Shown here: positions 33,508-42,172 of the stretch, one piece after another
How the letters are laid out: every line of letters begins with the position of its first letter
How positions within the stretch are numbered: position 1 is the stretch's first letter
Assembly (NCBI GenBank): GCA_027459665.1
Contig: DAIDHN010000012.1
Coordinates: 1-64,000 of the forward strand
Source of the DNA: Chthonomonadaceae bacterium
GTDB taxonomy: Bacteria > Armatimonadota > Chthonomonadetes > Chthonomonadales > Chthonomonadaceae
Length of the DNA stretch: 64,000 nucleotides
Direction: 5' to 3'
Notes under the pieces: model-generated
Seen by the model: the letters and a program-made list of their open reading frames with translations, nothing else
Told to the model about the DNA's origin: nothing
Database searches by the model: none
Translations under genes and position numbers: made by a program

Positions 33508-34248
33508 ATGAAACAATACGCATTTACGCTCATCGAACTTTTAGTGGTAATAGCCATCATAGCCATACTGGCAGCCATTCTTTTTCCCGTGTTTGCTCAG
33601 GCCAGAGAAGAAGCAAGAAAAACCGTATGCGCTTCTAATCAGAAACAGATCGGCCTGGCCTTTCAGATGTATCTGCAGGATTACGATGAAATGTACCCAG
33701 ATACAGGCAACCCATACCTTTTTGCCGGCAGATTCTGGCGATGGCCTGTTATGCCCTACCTGGGAATTGGCCAACAGCAGCAGGGCAGCACGGGAACAGC
33801 ACGCAACGGTTCCCCCGAAATATTGCTCTGCCCTTCTGATTCGCTCTCACGCGCACAGTTCGATGGCACTTCCTACGACTACTCGGCAGCATTTTACTAC
33901 ACCCCGCCGCAGATCAATCAGGCACATTTCGGTGATCTGCTCTCTCCTCCTTCCTGGCTGGTTCCAACGCCCCAGTCAGAAGCGGCAGTCATTTACCCAG
34001 CCCAAAAAGCGCTGCTTGCAGAGTGGTACACCAATCACCAGCACCCAGGCCAGCCGGTTGGGTTTTGGGGCAGTGGCTACACGCTTCCCTCTACCCCTGG
34101 CCCCGACTGCTGGACAGGCGCCAGAATGGTGGCCTTCGCAGATGGACATGTAAAGTATGAACAATCACATAATATACTCCCCTCTCACGACAACTGCCCG
34201 GATATGAATCTCACCGTAAACGGCGTCAACGGAATAGATGTGCATTAA
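33508..34248 (+). CDS. Prepilin-like protein with H-X9-DG-type C-terminus (DUF1559-like)
   Basis: A 246-residue type IV pilin-like/pseudopilin. The class III signal is [19 protein letters not shown] with the +5 Glu, followed by [14 protein letters not shown] and [25 protein letters not shown], a block highly typical of Armatimonadota. The C-terminus contains [13 protein letters not shown], the processing-associated H-X9-DG-type motif. A prepilin peptidase would cleave before Phe. Role: exported surface or secretion-apparatus minor pilin. The ATG at 33508 follows AGGA and starts exactly at the prepilin signal. The gene ends by overlapping the convergent LysR gene by 4 bases. Confidence 0.88.
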   Translation: MKQYAFTLIELLVVIAIIAILAAILFPVFAQAREEARKTVCASNQKQIGLAFQMYLQDYDEMYPDTGNPYLFAGRFWRWPVMPYLGIGQQQQGSTGTARNGSPEILLCPSDSLSRAQFDGTSYDYSAAFYYTPPQINQAHFGDLLSPPSWLVPTPQSEAAVIYPAQKALLAEWYTNHQHPGQPVGFWGSGYTLPSTPGPDCWTGARMVAFADGHVKYEQSHNILPSHDNCPDMNLTVNGVNGIDVH

Positions 34249-35135
34249 CTGCCAGAAAACCTGCGTTGAAGCAGGGTGAAAAATGCTTCTGCAGCAGGTG
34301 AGGGAGCATAACCGCGGCGTATTATGCGATACAGAGGCCTTCGTATCTGCAGCCCCTTTACGTCCAGCATGCGCAGCCCCCCTGTTGCGGTTTCAGAGCC
34401 GAGCGCAAGCCGTGAAACTACTGCTACGCCTGCCCCAGCCATCACGGCGCGCTTAATGGCTTCCGAACTGCCCAGGGTAAGCGATACCTGCGGCCAGAGT
34501 CCAAGCCGCTTCCACTCCTGCTCTGCTACTGCTCTCGTGCCAGAGCCTGCCTCTCGCACCACAAACGGATAGCGGCAAAGTATTTCGGGCGTTATTCGCC
34601 TCTCATGACACACAGGATGATCTGGCGAAGCAATGGGAACCAGTCTGTCTTCTGCAAATTGCACTGCTTCCAGCCCTGCTTCAGGAGGAAGTCCTTCTAC
34701 AAAACCTGCTTCCAGTATTCCGTCCGCCACCCATTTTGATATGTTTTCTGTGTTGGCAATCTCTACCGTGAGTTCAATGTCAGGGTATGCACGCCTATAC
34801 TCCGCAAACAGGTCTGGAAGCAGATAACTTCCCAAAGTCAAGCTCGATCCCAGCGATAGCGTGCCCCGTCTCAACCCGCAAAAGTCAGCCAGCGCCTGTT
34901 CCGCCTGCATTTCAATTTGCACCATCCGCCTGGAATAGCTATACAAAATACTTCCCGCCTCAGTCAGCTCCATGCCGCGCGGAACTCTATAAAACAGTGA
35001 TGCCCCTATACTGCTTTCGAGAGCATGCAGCTGCTGTGATATTGCTGGCTGGCTCAGGCCGAGTTTTTCTGCTGCAGAAGTTATGCTTCCGCTCTCAGCA
35101 ACTACATGAAATAGAAGCAGATGATGCAAGTTCAT
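34245..35135 (-). CDS. LysR-family transcriptional regulator
   Basis: A 296-residue LysR regulator: winged helix-turn-helix at 1-60 ([26 protein letters not shown], shown here in part as [14 protein letters not shown]) and a periplasmic-binding-protein-like effector domain (~90-290) of the CysB/CbbR/YeiE group. It is divergent from the YeiH-type exporter gene, the classic arrangement in which the regulator controls its neighbour and itself. An AT-rich dyad CAAA-N7-TTTG lies at about 35159-35173 between them and could be a binding site. The sulfur link is suggested by the YeiH neighbour and by cysC/cysH elsewhere in the window. Confidence 0.93.
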   Translation of the reverse strand: MNLHHLLLFHVVAESGSITSAAEKLGLSQPAISQQLHALESSIGASLFYRVPRGMELTEAGSILYSYSRRMVQIEMQAEQALADFCGLRRGTLSLGSSLTLGSYLLPDLFAEYRRAYPDIELTVEIANTENISKWVADGILEAGFVEGLPPEAGLEAVQFAEDRLVPIASPDHPVCHERRITPEILCRYPFVVREAGSGTRAVAEQEWKRLGLWPQVSLTLGSSEAIKRAVMAGAGVAVVSRLALGSETATGGLRMLDVKGLQIRRPLYRIIRRGYAPSPAAEAFFTLLQRRFSGS

Positions 35136-35245
35136 AGTTTTTATTTATGCTTTCTATTCAAAATATATATTTGCATTATACATTACTCTACTGTATCCTT
35201 TGTCTATGTATCGCTCAACATGCAATAAAACAAGGAGAAGGAACA

Positions 35246-36250
35246 TTGAAAATGGGTGCATGGAATCAAAATGTGTATAACAACACCGCAAAGGCAGAGT
35301 ACTCAGGCAAGGCAGTTCGTTACGCAGCATTTTTGGCAGCGCTGCTTTATTGCCTCAGTCCGCTTGCAACACCACCCGCTGCCCTCGCACTGGGAATAAT
35401 TATGGCGCTCACAATTGGCAACCCAGACATATCACGAACCAGAAAAGCCTCTGGGCTTCTGCTCAAGAGTTGTGTGGTGCTTCTGGGCTTCAGCATGAAT
35501 CTTGCCATAGTGCTGCATGCCGGGGAGAATGGGCTGTTGTTTGCAATGGGCACCATTGCTTCCACCCTTCTGCTGGGTTATCTGCTAGGGTGCTGGTTCA
35601 AAGTGCCCCGTTCTGCGGCAACACTTATTGCAGCAGGAACTGCTATCTGCGGAGGTTCTGCGATAGCTGCTGTAGGCACAGTGATTTCGGCAGAAGAAAG
35701 CGATATCACAGTAGCTATGGGATCGGTATTTTTACTCAATTCTGCTGCGCTTTTTCTTTTTCCCATGGCAGGGAGCTGGCTGCACCTCAATGCTGTGCAG
35801 TACGGCACATGGTGCGGAGTTTCTATTCACGACATATCTTCGGTAGTTGGCGCTGCATCGCGCCGCGGGCTGCTTGCCCTGCAGACTGCAACCGCTGTAA
35901 AACTGTCTCGCGCACTCTGGATTGCACCAGTTGCATTGACTGCAGCACGCTTTCAGCACAAAAAAAATGGCGGCCGTACGCAGGTTTCCAAAGTACAGTG
36001 GCCCTGGTTCATTGGGCTGTTTTTACTCGCTTCTGTTGCACGCACCCTGCTGCCCGGCATGGCCGCATGTGCCCCGGCTATTGGAAGCATAGCCTCTACC
36101 GGCCTCACGCTTACGCTGTTTCTAATAGGATTGGGGCTAAGCAGGCAAACACTGCGCAAAGTGGGCTGGCGTCCTTTTGCACAGGCCATTGTGCTATGGG
36201 GGTTTATCAGCATATCTTCGCTGCTCATTATTGTCTATCTGATGCACTAA
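35246..36250 (+). CDS. YeiH/UPF0324 family putative sulfate exporter
   Basis: A 334-residue inner-membrane protein with about ten helices. The family signatures KASGLLLKSCVVLLGFSMNL, AAGTAICGGSAIAAVGTVISAEESDI and VGAASRRGLLALQTATAVKLSRALWI are present. YeiH proteins are annotated as sulfate/sulfite-type exporters on limited evidence. I prefer the TTG at 35246 (AAGGAG 8 bases upstream) over a frame-open extension to 35147; an ATG two codons later (35252) is also possible. It is controlled, most likely, by the divergent LysR protein. A 10-bp stem-loop follows at 36257. Confidence 0.88.
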   Translation: MKMGAWNQNVYNNTAKAEYSGKAVRYAAFLAALLYCLSPLATPPAALALGIIMALTIGNPDISRTRKASGLLLKSCVVLLGFSMNLAIVLHAGENGLLFAMGTIASTLLLGYLLGCWFKVPRSAATLIAAGTAICGGSAIAAVGTVISAEESDITVAMGSVFLLNSAALFLFPMAGSWLHLNAVQYGTWCGVSIHDISSVVGAASRRGLLALQTATAVKLSRALWIAPVALTAARFQHKKNGGRTQVSKVQWPWFIGLFLLASVARTLLPGMAACAPAIGSIASTGLTLTLFLIGLGLSRQTLRKVGWRPFAQAIVLWGFISISSLLIIVYLMH

Positions 36251-36256
36251 CCCCAT

Positions 36257-36284
36257 GGCTGGCAGGTCTGCTTTCCTGCCAGCC
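36257..36284. terminator. Bidirectional stem-loop between yeiH-like gene and bcp
   Basis: GGCTGGCAGG (36257-36266) and CCTGCCAGCC (36275-36284) form a perfect 10-bp stem with an 8-base loop between two convergent genes. There is no strong T tract on either side. Confidence 0.55.
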
Positions 36285-36292
36285 TAGCTGGC

Positions 36293-36751
36293 TCACTTCC
36301 GCAGATATTCCAGTACCTCACCAGCATGGTTTTCCACTTTCACTTTCCGAAAAATGTACTCAATAGAGCCGTCTGCAGCAATCACAAACGTTGTGCGGTC
36401 TACCCCCATGTACTTTTTGCCATACATGCTTTTCTCCACCCATATTCCGTACGCTTCTGCTACGGCATGATCTGCATCGGCCAGCAGGCGGTAAGGAAAC
36501 CCAAACTTTTCAGCGAACTTTTTCTGCTGCCTGCTGGTATTGGGGCTGATGCCCAGCACCACCGTATTTACATCGCCAAACAGAGCATATTCGTCGCGAA
36601 AACTGCATGCCTCTGTTGTGCAGCCTGGCGTATCTGCTTTGGGATAAAAAAACAGCACCACCCTCTTCCCCCTCAACGAAGCAAGTGAGAGCGCTTCTCC
36701 ATCCTGGTCTGCGAGTACAAATTCCGGTGCGGACTGACCGCTTTGCAACAT
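36293..36751 (-). CDS. bcp: Thioredoxin-dependent peroxiredoxin, Bcp/PrxQ type
   Basis: A 152-residue thiol peroxidase. The peroxidatic Cys is in FYPKADTPGCTTEACSFRD; the second Cys five residues later (C-TTEA-C) is the resolving residue of the PrxQ subfamily, giving an intramolecular disulfide reduced by thioredoxin. The conserved Arg is in YMGVDRTTFVI. It protects the cytoplasm from peroxides. It is a single-gene unit, convergent with the YeiH-type gene. TrxA (3075) is the probable reductant. Confidence 0.96.
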   Translation of the reverse strand: MLQSGQSAPEFVLADQDGEALSLASLRGKRVVLFFYPKADTPGCTTEACSFRDEYALFGDVNTVVLGISPNTSRQQKKFAEKFGFPYRLLADADHAVAEAYGIWVEKSMYGKKYMGVDRTTFVIAADGSIEYIFRKVKVENHAGEVLEYLRK

Positions 36752-36939
36752 AACAACCTCCTTGCCTGCTACATAAGTGTTCTGTTTGATGAAATGAACC
36801 TGTCTGCCTCAAATACATGAAGCAAAGTCTGATTTGTCTGTTTACATAGAGTATATTGCAGAAAAGCAACTACTCTGCAAAAATTCACCTGCAAACAATA
36901 CTAAAGAAGCCTTCCTGCATGGTATCATAGTTTCCGTTT

Positions 36940-37881
36940 ATGAATACCAGGGGTTTTTCTACAAATTCCGCTCACAGCCAGCCTTCTTCCAGGTCAACTG
37001 CTCTGGTGGTGTTGCCGCGCCACCGCATTCCTGTCATATTCAAGTCACCTGCTCTTTTGGCACTGGGAGTGTACCTGACAGGTGGCAGTACTACAGCACG
37101 TCCGGTACTGACCGCTATGGTGCTGCTCAGCCTGCTCTGGGCGGTTCTCTACAGCCTGAACGAATGGTCAGATGTTCGCAGCGAGCAAAACATACGCGTG
37201 CCCGAATGGGAGCTGGCAGCGCTTCTGCTTATTTGCACGCTTCTTTGCAAAGCCGCTGGAGAAATATCCTGGAAACTGGGAACTCTCTTTTTACTCATGA
37301 CGATCTGTCAGTGTTGCTACTCCCTCTATCCCTTTCGTTTCAAACGCTTCTGGCAGTACGGCTTTGTACTAAGCGGTATCATCAACCCATTGCTGCGGTT
37401 GTGGTGTGGTGTAATCTTTGGCTGGCACGCTCTGCCGGCGCTGGTGCTGATTACTTTTATTCTGCTTCACACAGGCGCTGTATTGCGTGCACGCTGCCTG
37501 CTTAGACAGCGTGACCAGCAGCTGGGGTACCTGTACATACCGGACAGGGCGGAGGCAGCAGGAATTGCATTCACCATACTGGGATTGGCAGGTGCATTTG
37601 CAATCTGCTTCACAGGCTTGGTGCCGGCTGTTTTCATACTGATGCCGGCAGGGGCCTCTTTCTTCTCCTGGCATGCCTGGTCTCACCCGCACCCCAGCCT
37701 GGCGCAGCTTCGCCGCAGCTGGATGCTTTTTGCATGGATGGCTTTGGCAGGAATCACTGCTCTGCTGCTGCAGAAACATCACGGATTGAGTGCACAAAGT
37801 TCCTCTGGCACAAACAAACCATCTTTGCGAATAAGCTCTCCGTCAAACCATATCTCCCCGCCGCCATACTCTGGACGCTGA
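36940..37881 (+). CDS. UbiA-superfamily-like membrane protein
   Basis: A 313-residue protein with eight or nine hydrophobic helices. The segment YSLNEWSDVRSEQ after helix 2 resembles the first Asp-rich motif (NDxxD) of UbiA prenyltransferases, and the second loop YIPDRAEAAGI could stand for the second motif, though both are degenerate. Members transfer prenyl groups to aromatic acceptors or lipids. The start at 36940 lacks a convincing ribosome site, so the true start may be further in. The last 34 codons overlap the 3' end of the convergent aminopeptidase gene by 103 bases and encode a Ser/Pro-rich tail. Confidence 0.6.
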   Translation: MNTRGFSTNSAHSQPSSRSTALVVLPRHRIPVIFKSPALLALGVYLTGGSTTARPVLTAMVLLSLLWAVLYSLNEWSDVRSEQNIRVPEWELAALLLICTLLCKAAGEISWKLGTLFLLMTICQCCYSLYPFRFKRFWQYGFVLSGIINPLLRLWCGVIFGWHALPALVLITFILLHTGAVLRARCLLRQRDQQLGYLYIPDRAEAAGIAFTILGLAGAFAICFTGLVPAVFILMPAGASFFSWHAWSHPHPSLAQLRRSWMLFAWMALAGITALLLQKHHGLSAQSSSGTNKPSLRISSPSNHISPPPYSGR

Positions 37882-38888
37882 ATGCACACCATGTCCCAGT
37901 GAATCTGGCTGCGGTTTCCGTTGTCTGCCTCTTCATAAGCCTGCCCAGGTGTGAGGTGAAAACTGCCGGCTATTTTCTCATCAAACAAAATATCGCGCAT
38001 GGGCTGCAATATGTGAGGGTTGAATGCCAGCGACCATTCGCCTATGTAGCGCGCACCCTCATCGGCATCCAGAATTTCATTGAGGCGTGCGGTATCTCCT
38101 CCTGCGGTGGCATTTACAATTCTGCCCTTTGAAAACTCCAGCCGAATATTATTGAATACCTTGCCCCGGTAAAGCGTTTCACAATTGTACTGTATCACTC
38201 CTTCTACCGAGTTACGCACTGGGCAGGTGAACATTTCGCCATCAGGTATATTGGCAGTACCGGCGCACCCTACAGTAGGTATGCCGCCAATGCGAAAATG
38301 TAAATCAGTTCCATGTCCGATAATGTGTACTCTGTCGGCAATATCCATGCGAGACTTCAAAGGCTGCATCGCAGACTCCATTGCGACGTAATCTACGCCG
38401 GCGCATACCTGAAAATAAAAATCCTCAAACGCCTCGGTAGACATACCGGCAGACTGAGCCATCGAAGGAGAGGGCCAGCGAAGCACAACCCAGCGAGTTT
38501 TTGGAACACGAACCTCGCTATGCACATGATGCCACCAGTACTTCTCGTAAAGAGCCGTCTTTTCTGAGGGAACATCGCTCAGCTCACTGATGTTGTGACT
38601 GCCGCGTATACCTATATAGCACTGGACGGCCTCCATGCGTGCACGCTCAAGACGACCAATGGTGCGCATCTGTTCTTCTGTAGCAGCGCGATACAGCGCA
38701 CGCAGCACAGGCTGATGATAGGTTGTAACCAGCGGCACGCCGCCCGCTTCTGCAATAACCTCAACAAGTGCTGCCGTAAAATCTACTGGTATATCAAAGG
38801 CTTCTACCAACACCTTGTCGCCGGCAGTTACTCGGGTGGAATGCTGCACCAGCAGCTTGGCAAGTTGTACATAGCGCGGATCTTTCAT
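37779..38888 (-). CDS. Aminopeptidase of the M29 (thermophilic, AmpS/PepS) family
   Basis: A 369-residue cytoplasmic metallo-aminopeptidase. M29 hallmarks are KVLVEAFDIP near the N-terminus, AGMSTEAFEDFYFQVCAGVDY near 160, the metal-site block GTDLHFRIGG ... PDGEMFTCPV and EGVIQYN, GEWSLAFNPHI, and the C-terminal QIHWDMVCI. Two divalent metals are bound by Glu/His/Asp in these segments. The ATG at 38888 has AAGGAG; the open frame runs 111 bases further upstream without a start signal. It overlaps the UbiA-like gene at its 3' end and lies downstream of the phosphofructokinase gene on the same strand, separated by a terminator-like hairpin. Confidence 0.93.
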   Translation of the reverse strand: MKDPRYVQLAKLLVQHSTRVTAGDKVLVEAFDIPVDFTAALVEVIAEAGGVPLVTTYHQPVLRALYRAATEEQMRTIGRLERARMEAVQCYIGIRGSHNISELSDVPSEKTALYEKYWWHHVHSEVRVPKTRWVVLRWPSPSMAQSAGMSTEAFEDFYFQVCAGVDYVAMESAMQPLKSRMDIADRVHIIGHGTDLHFRIGGIPTVGCAGTANIPDGEMFTCPVRNSVEGVIQYNCETLYRGKVFNNIRLEFSKGRIVNATAGGDTARLNEILDADEGARYIGEWSLAFNPHILQPMRDILFDEKIAGSFHLTPGQAYEEADNGNRSQIHWDMVCIQRPEYGGGEIWFDGELIRKDGLFVPEELCALNP

Positions 38889-38960
38889 GACCAGAACTCC
38901 TTTATCTGCTGACTGCTGTAAGGTGTGAAATGACAGGTTCAACAGCTTGCCTGCACATAT

Positions 38961-38995
38961 AAAATGGCGCGCCCTGCTTCTGCAGTAGACGCGCC
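38961..38995 (-). terminator. Terminator of the phosphofructokinase gene
   Basis: On the - strand GGCGCG (38995-38990) pairs with CGCGCC (38971-38966), with an inner CTGC/GCAG helix, followed by ATTTTATAT. It lies 20 bases past the stop at 39015. Confidence 0.65.
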
Positions 38996-39014
38996 TCATA
39001 CAACCTAGCTGCCC

Positions 39015-40046
39015 CTATTTGCTAAAAAGAGGGCAGATGCTCTTGTAAAGCTCTACTGGTACTGTGCGCAACACTCCGGTAGCCTTGTCAATGTCTACGG
39101 GTTCTACGTTTACACCGCGCAGGGCAACCATCTTGCCAAAGTCTTTTTCGTACACGCATTGTGCTGCACGAATACCCAGGCGAGAGGCCAGCACACGGTC
39201 GAACGCACTGGGAGCGCCGCCTCGCTGTATGTGGCCGGTAGCTGCAGCTCTTGTTTCCAGGCCGGTGCGCTTTTCAATTTCACCGGCTACCCACTCGCCT
39301 ACATTTCTGTCGCCCAGTATCACATGGCCGAATGCATCTACTTTCTTGTCTGCCTCATCCAAATTGGGCAGTTCCACACCTTCAGAGGCAACTACCAAGG
39401 CATACCCCTTGCGTGCATGAGCGCGCTTAACCTGCTCTACAAGCGCATCTACATCCATTGGCACTTCTGGTATCAGTATGAAGTCTGCACCTGCAGCTAT
39501 GCCTGTGTGCAGCGCCACCCAGCCAGCATGACGCCCCATTACCTCCAGCACGATTACACGGCTGTGAGACTGTGCGGTATCGCGCAAACGGTCTGCTGCA
39601 TCTACATTTACCTGCACAGCGCTGTCAAAGCCAAAAGTATAATCTGTCTCGCTCAAATCGTTGTCCATGGTTTTGGGAATGCCAACTGTTGAAATCCCAT
39701 CCTTGTACAGCTTGCTGGCTACTCCCAGGGTATCTTCGCCCCCCAGTGCAACTATCGCGTCGAAACCGAATTTTCGAATGTTGTCTTTCACTGCCTGCAG
39801 CTGTGCCGGGTCTTTGTACGGGTTGGTGCGGGAAGAACGCAGCATTGTTCCCCCCTGTCTAATAATTTCTTCCACTCGTGCAACACCAAGCGGCTCTGGT
39901 TCCACAATACCCTGCACCAGCCCTTTCCAGCCTTCGCGAATCCCGTGAATCACAAAGCCGTAATCAAGCCCGCGCATTACAAAGCCCCGAATGGCAGGGT
40001 TCAGGCCGGGGCAGTCTCCCCCGCCTGTCAATATTCCGATCTTCAT
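39015..40046 (-). CDS. pfkA: 6-phosphofructokinase, pyrophosphate-type residues
   Basis: A 343-residue glycolytic enzyme phosphorylating fructose 6-phosphate. It has GGGDCPGLN at 8-16, the phosphoryl-donor site G102-G-E-D-T106 and P124-K-T-M-D-N-D130, and MGRHAGWVALHTGIAAGAD. In ATP-dependent PFKs the residue after GG[DE] is Gly and the catalytic block reads PGTIDND; Asp105 and Lys125 here correspond to the two residues that favour pyrophosphate in PPi-PFKs. So the donor may be PPi and the reaction reversible; this is inference from known determinants. RBS GGGAGGA precedes the ATG at 40046. The extra upstream frame to 40121 has no signal. Confidence 0.93.
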   Translation of the reverse strand: MKIGILTGGGDCPGLNPAIRGFVMRGLDYGFVIHGIREGWKGLVQGIVEPEPLGVARVEEIIRQGGTMLRSSRTNPYKDPAQLQAVKDNIRKFGFDAIVALGGEDTLGVASKLYKDGISTVGIPKTMDNDLSETDYTFGFDSAVQVNVDAADRLRDTAQSHSRVIVLEVMGRHAGWVALHTGIAAGADFILIPEVPMDVDALVEQVKRAHARKGYALVVASEGVELPNLDEADKKVDAFGHVILGDRNVGEWVAGEIEKRTGLETRAAATGHIQRGGAPSAFDRVLASRLGIRAAQCVYEKDFGKMVALRGVNVEPVDIDKATGVLRTVPVELYKSICPLFSK

Positions 40047-40400
40047 TGCTCGTCCTCCCGATGTAGTCTGTGTGCAAATATGGAGAACAGGCTTGGGAAC
40101 AGCCTTCTCCTTCAAAGGCAAGTGTACCCCAAAATGCCTATCTGCATTTCATGCTCATGTTGCAGCATGCCTGTGAATGCATAAAATACCATTTCCGACT
40201 GCCAGGCAGATCGAAGTACTAGCCAGAGAATGGAGAATACAGATGAATGCAATTTCATACATCGAGCCGATAATGCTCGTACTCAGGTGGTATAATGAGT
40301 TGCAGTGTTTTAAAACCGGTATTTTTTCCGTACCTTTCTGCTCTTCCTCTGTTCTATAATGACAACAGAGAAAATACACAGTCATTTCAGGAGCTAACCA
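40047..40400. other. Divergent control region upstream of pfk and the small barrel gene
   Basis: This 354-base gap has no supported gene. It should contain the pfk promoter on the - strand and at least one + strand promoter: a TATAAT at 40355-40360 centred in an inverted repeat, and a second TATAAT-like box near 40293. A GTTTTAAAAC palindrome lies at about 40307-40316. Confidence 0.5.
40347..40370 (+). promoter_or_regulatory. Promoter -10 box flanked by a 7-bp inverted repeat
   Basis: CTCTGTT (40347-40353) and AACAGAG (40364-40370) are perfect inverted copies bracketing a consensus TATAAT (40355-40360), 31 bases upstream of the ribosome-site/TTG start of the next gene. A protein bound to this dyad would block the promoter. 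I see no good -35 box. Confidence 0.45.
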
Positions 40401-40967
40401 TTGAAACATAAGTTCACCCGCGGCATTTTGCTGCCCATGGCGTTGCTCTGCTGGGCAGGCTGCTTCGCTCCTGCATCTGCACAGACAACTGCCAATCCCG
40501 GTCTGAATGCTCTCGGATCGCTCTTTAGCATCGGGGGGTATTTCTTCACAAACAGTTCTGCCAGCAACGCCATGGGCAGCCCGAAATTCTACTCTGAAGC
40601 CTCTTACTTTGGGCATTCCGCCTCGCTGGGAGCAATCAATATTGCAGGCGGAATTCAGATAGTATCTGCAAGCGACCACTTTTTTCCGTTCACAGGCGGT
40701 ACCAGATTTTCACTCTACGGCCCAGCCCTGCGACTCTCTACCCCTCATCTGACGCACAGAGCAGTGCTTTTTGTTACTGCAGGAGTGTACGCTGCAAGCA
40801 TTTCTACAAAAAGCGGAGTCAATACCACTACCTTTGCTCCTTCAGCCGAATTCGGCATCAATCTGCCCCTGATACGCTATATAACACTTACTGCTGGCTA
40901 TAGAATAGCTCCATCCATCGACCACATCGATTCCAGCGGATTTTCTGTTGGGCTGAAACTCTTCTAA
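40401..40967 (+). CDS. Small secreted/outer-membrane beta-barrel-like protein
   Basis: A 188-residue exported protein: signal peptide (RGILLPMALLCWAGCFAPASA) and eight or so amphipathic beta strands ending in a C-terminal aromatic residue (GFSVGLKLF), the usual signal for barrel insertion in outer membranes. Strands such as RFSLYGPALRLS, AVLFVTAGVYAAS and YITLTAGYRIA alternate polar and apolar residues. The start is TTG followed by AAA, with AGGAG upstream. No family assignment; an 8-strand OmpA/OmpW-like barrel is plausible. It is followed by the threonine aldolase gene after 25 bases. Confidence 0.7.
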   Translation: MKHKFTRGILLPMALLCWAGCFAPASAQTTANPGLNALGSLFSIGGYFFTNSSASNAMGSPKFYSEASYFGHSASLGAINIAGGIQIVSASDHFFPFTGGTRFSLYGPALRLSTPHLTHRAVLFVTAGVYAASISTKSGVNTTTFAPSAEFGINLPLIRYITLTAGYRIAPSIDHIDSSGFSVGLKLF

Positions 40968-40992
40968 AACCTGACCCAGAGAGGTGAATCCA

Positions 40993-42018
40993 TTGCACGT
41001 TCCAATCGATTTGAGAAGCGATACCGTGACTCGCCCCGGCAATGCTATGCGGGAAGCCATGATGAGGGCTGAAGTGGGTGACGACGTGTATGAAGATGAC
41101 CCCTCTGTAAATGTCCTGCAGCAGAAGGCAGCTGAAATCACTGGCAAAGAAGCAGCGCTCTTCACAGCATCTGGAACCATGAGCAATGCCATTGCTCTCA
41201 AAACACATGTACGCCCAGGCGAAGAAGTGCTGCTCGATTCTGAAGCGCACTCTATGATCTATGAGCTTGGCATGCCTGCAACTCTGGCACTGGCTCTTAC
41301 ACGGCAGTTCCAGAGTGTACAAGGCATTCCAGACGTACGACAAATTGCCGGCTCTTTTCACCAGGAATCGCTTCATACCCCGCGTACTTCCCTGCTGGTA
41401 CTCGAAAACACGCACAATCGGGCAGGCGGAGCCATTATCCCGCTTGAAATACACCGCACTCTGTACGAACTCGCACATGCACACGGAGCCGCAGTACACC
41501 TTGATGGAGCGCGCATCTTCAATGCCTCTGTGGCAACCGGCATTCCTGTGTGCGAATTTGCCAGATACACCGATACCATCACCTTCTGCCTGTCAAAAGG
41601 CCTCGGATGCCCGGTTGGTTCCCTGCTCTGCGGCTCTGCTCAATGGATCAAGCAGGCAAGGCGCAATCGCAAAATGCTGGGAGGGGGCATGCGACAGGTG
41701 GGTTTTCTTGCCGCAGCCGGCCTCTACGCCCTCGAACACAACATTGCGAGACTGAAAGAAGATCATCAGCGCATACGCACTCTTGCTGAGGCTGTTGCCC
41801 AGATGAAGGGCATTCAGCCCGACTCTGCTGCCCCGCCTACCAATATTTTGTACTGCACCACAGAAACCAGTGCAGAGGCGCTTTGCACACGTCTGCAGGC
41901 TGAGTACGGTATTCTGTGCAATGCCATGTCGGCCAACAGGGTGCGATTTGTGGCACACATTGACATAGATGACGACGATATTATGCATACTATAAAGGCT
42001 CTCCAAGAACTCTGCTAA
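40993..42018 (+). CDS. Low-specificity threonine aldolase
   Basis: A 341-residue PLP enzyme splitting L-threonine to glycine and acetaldehyde (or related beta-hydroxy amino acids). Signatures: DLRSDTVTRPGNAMREAM at the N-terminus, GDDVYEDDPSVN, FTASGTMSNAIAL for PLP phosphate, LENTHNRAGG, VHLDGARIFNAS and FCLSKGLGCPVGS, where the Lys forms the Schiff base. I take the TTG at 40993, 6-8 bases after GAGAGGTG, giving the usual short N-terminus; a GTG three codons earlier is the alternative. Confidence 0.94.
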   Translation: MHVPIDLRSDTVTRPGNAMREAMMRAEVGDDVYEDDPSVNVLQQKAAEITGKEAALFTASGTMSNAIALKTHVRPGEEVLLDSEAHSMIYELGMPATLALALTRQFQSVQGIPDVRQIAGSFHQESLHTPRTSLLVLENTHNRAGGAIIPLEIHRTLYELAHAHGAAVHLDGARIFNASVATGIPVCEFARYTDTITFCLSKGLGCPVGSLLCGSAQWIKQARRNRKMLGGGMRQVGFLAAAGLYALEHNIARLKEDHQRIRTLAEAVAQMKGIQPDSAAPPTNILYCTTETSAEALCTRLQAEYGILCNAMSANRVRFVAHIDIDDDDIMHTIKALQELC

Positions 42019-42172
42019 CACTGAAGCATGCACATTCAAAGGCTCTGCATAATGCAAAGCAACTGCAGAATTGGCGTCAGTGGGAACTGCAATCGTTTGT
42101 TCACTGTTTTCTTATGATACAATAACCCTAAAACCATACTGCCCGCAACCAATCACAAGGGGAAACCACATC

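Noticed and set aside
35350-36366. 338-codon + strand frame overlapping the YeiH-like gene
   Set aside because: It is Cys/Arg/His-rich, lacks membrane helices and any motif; the other frame gives a clean YeiH membrane protein.
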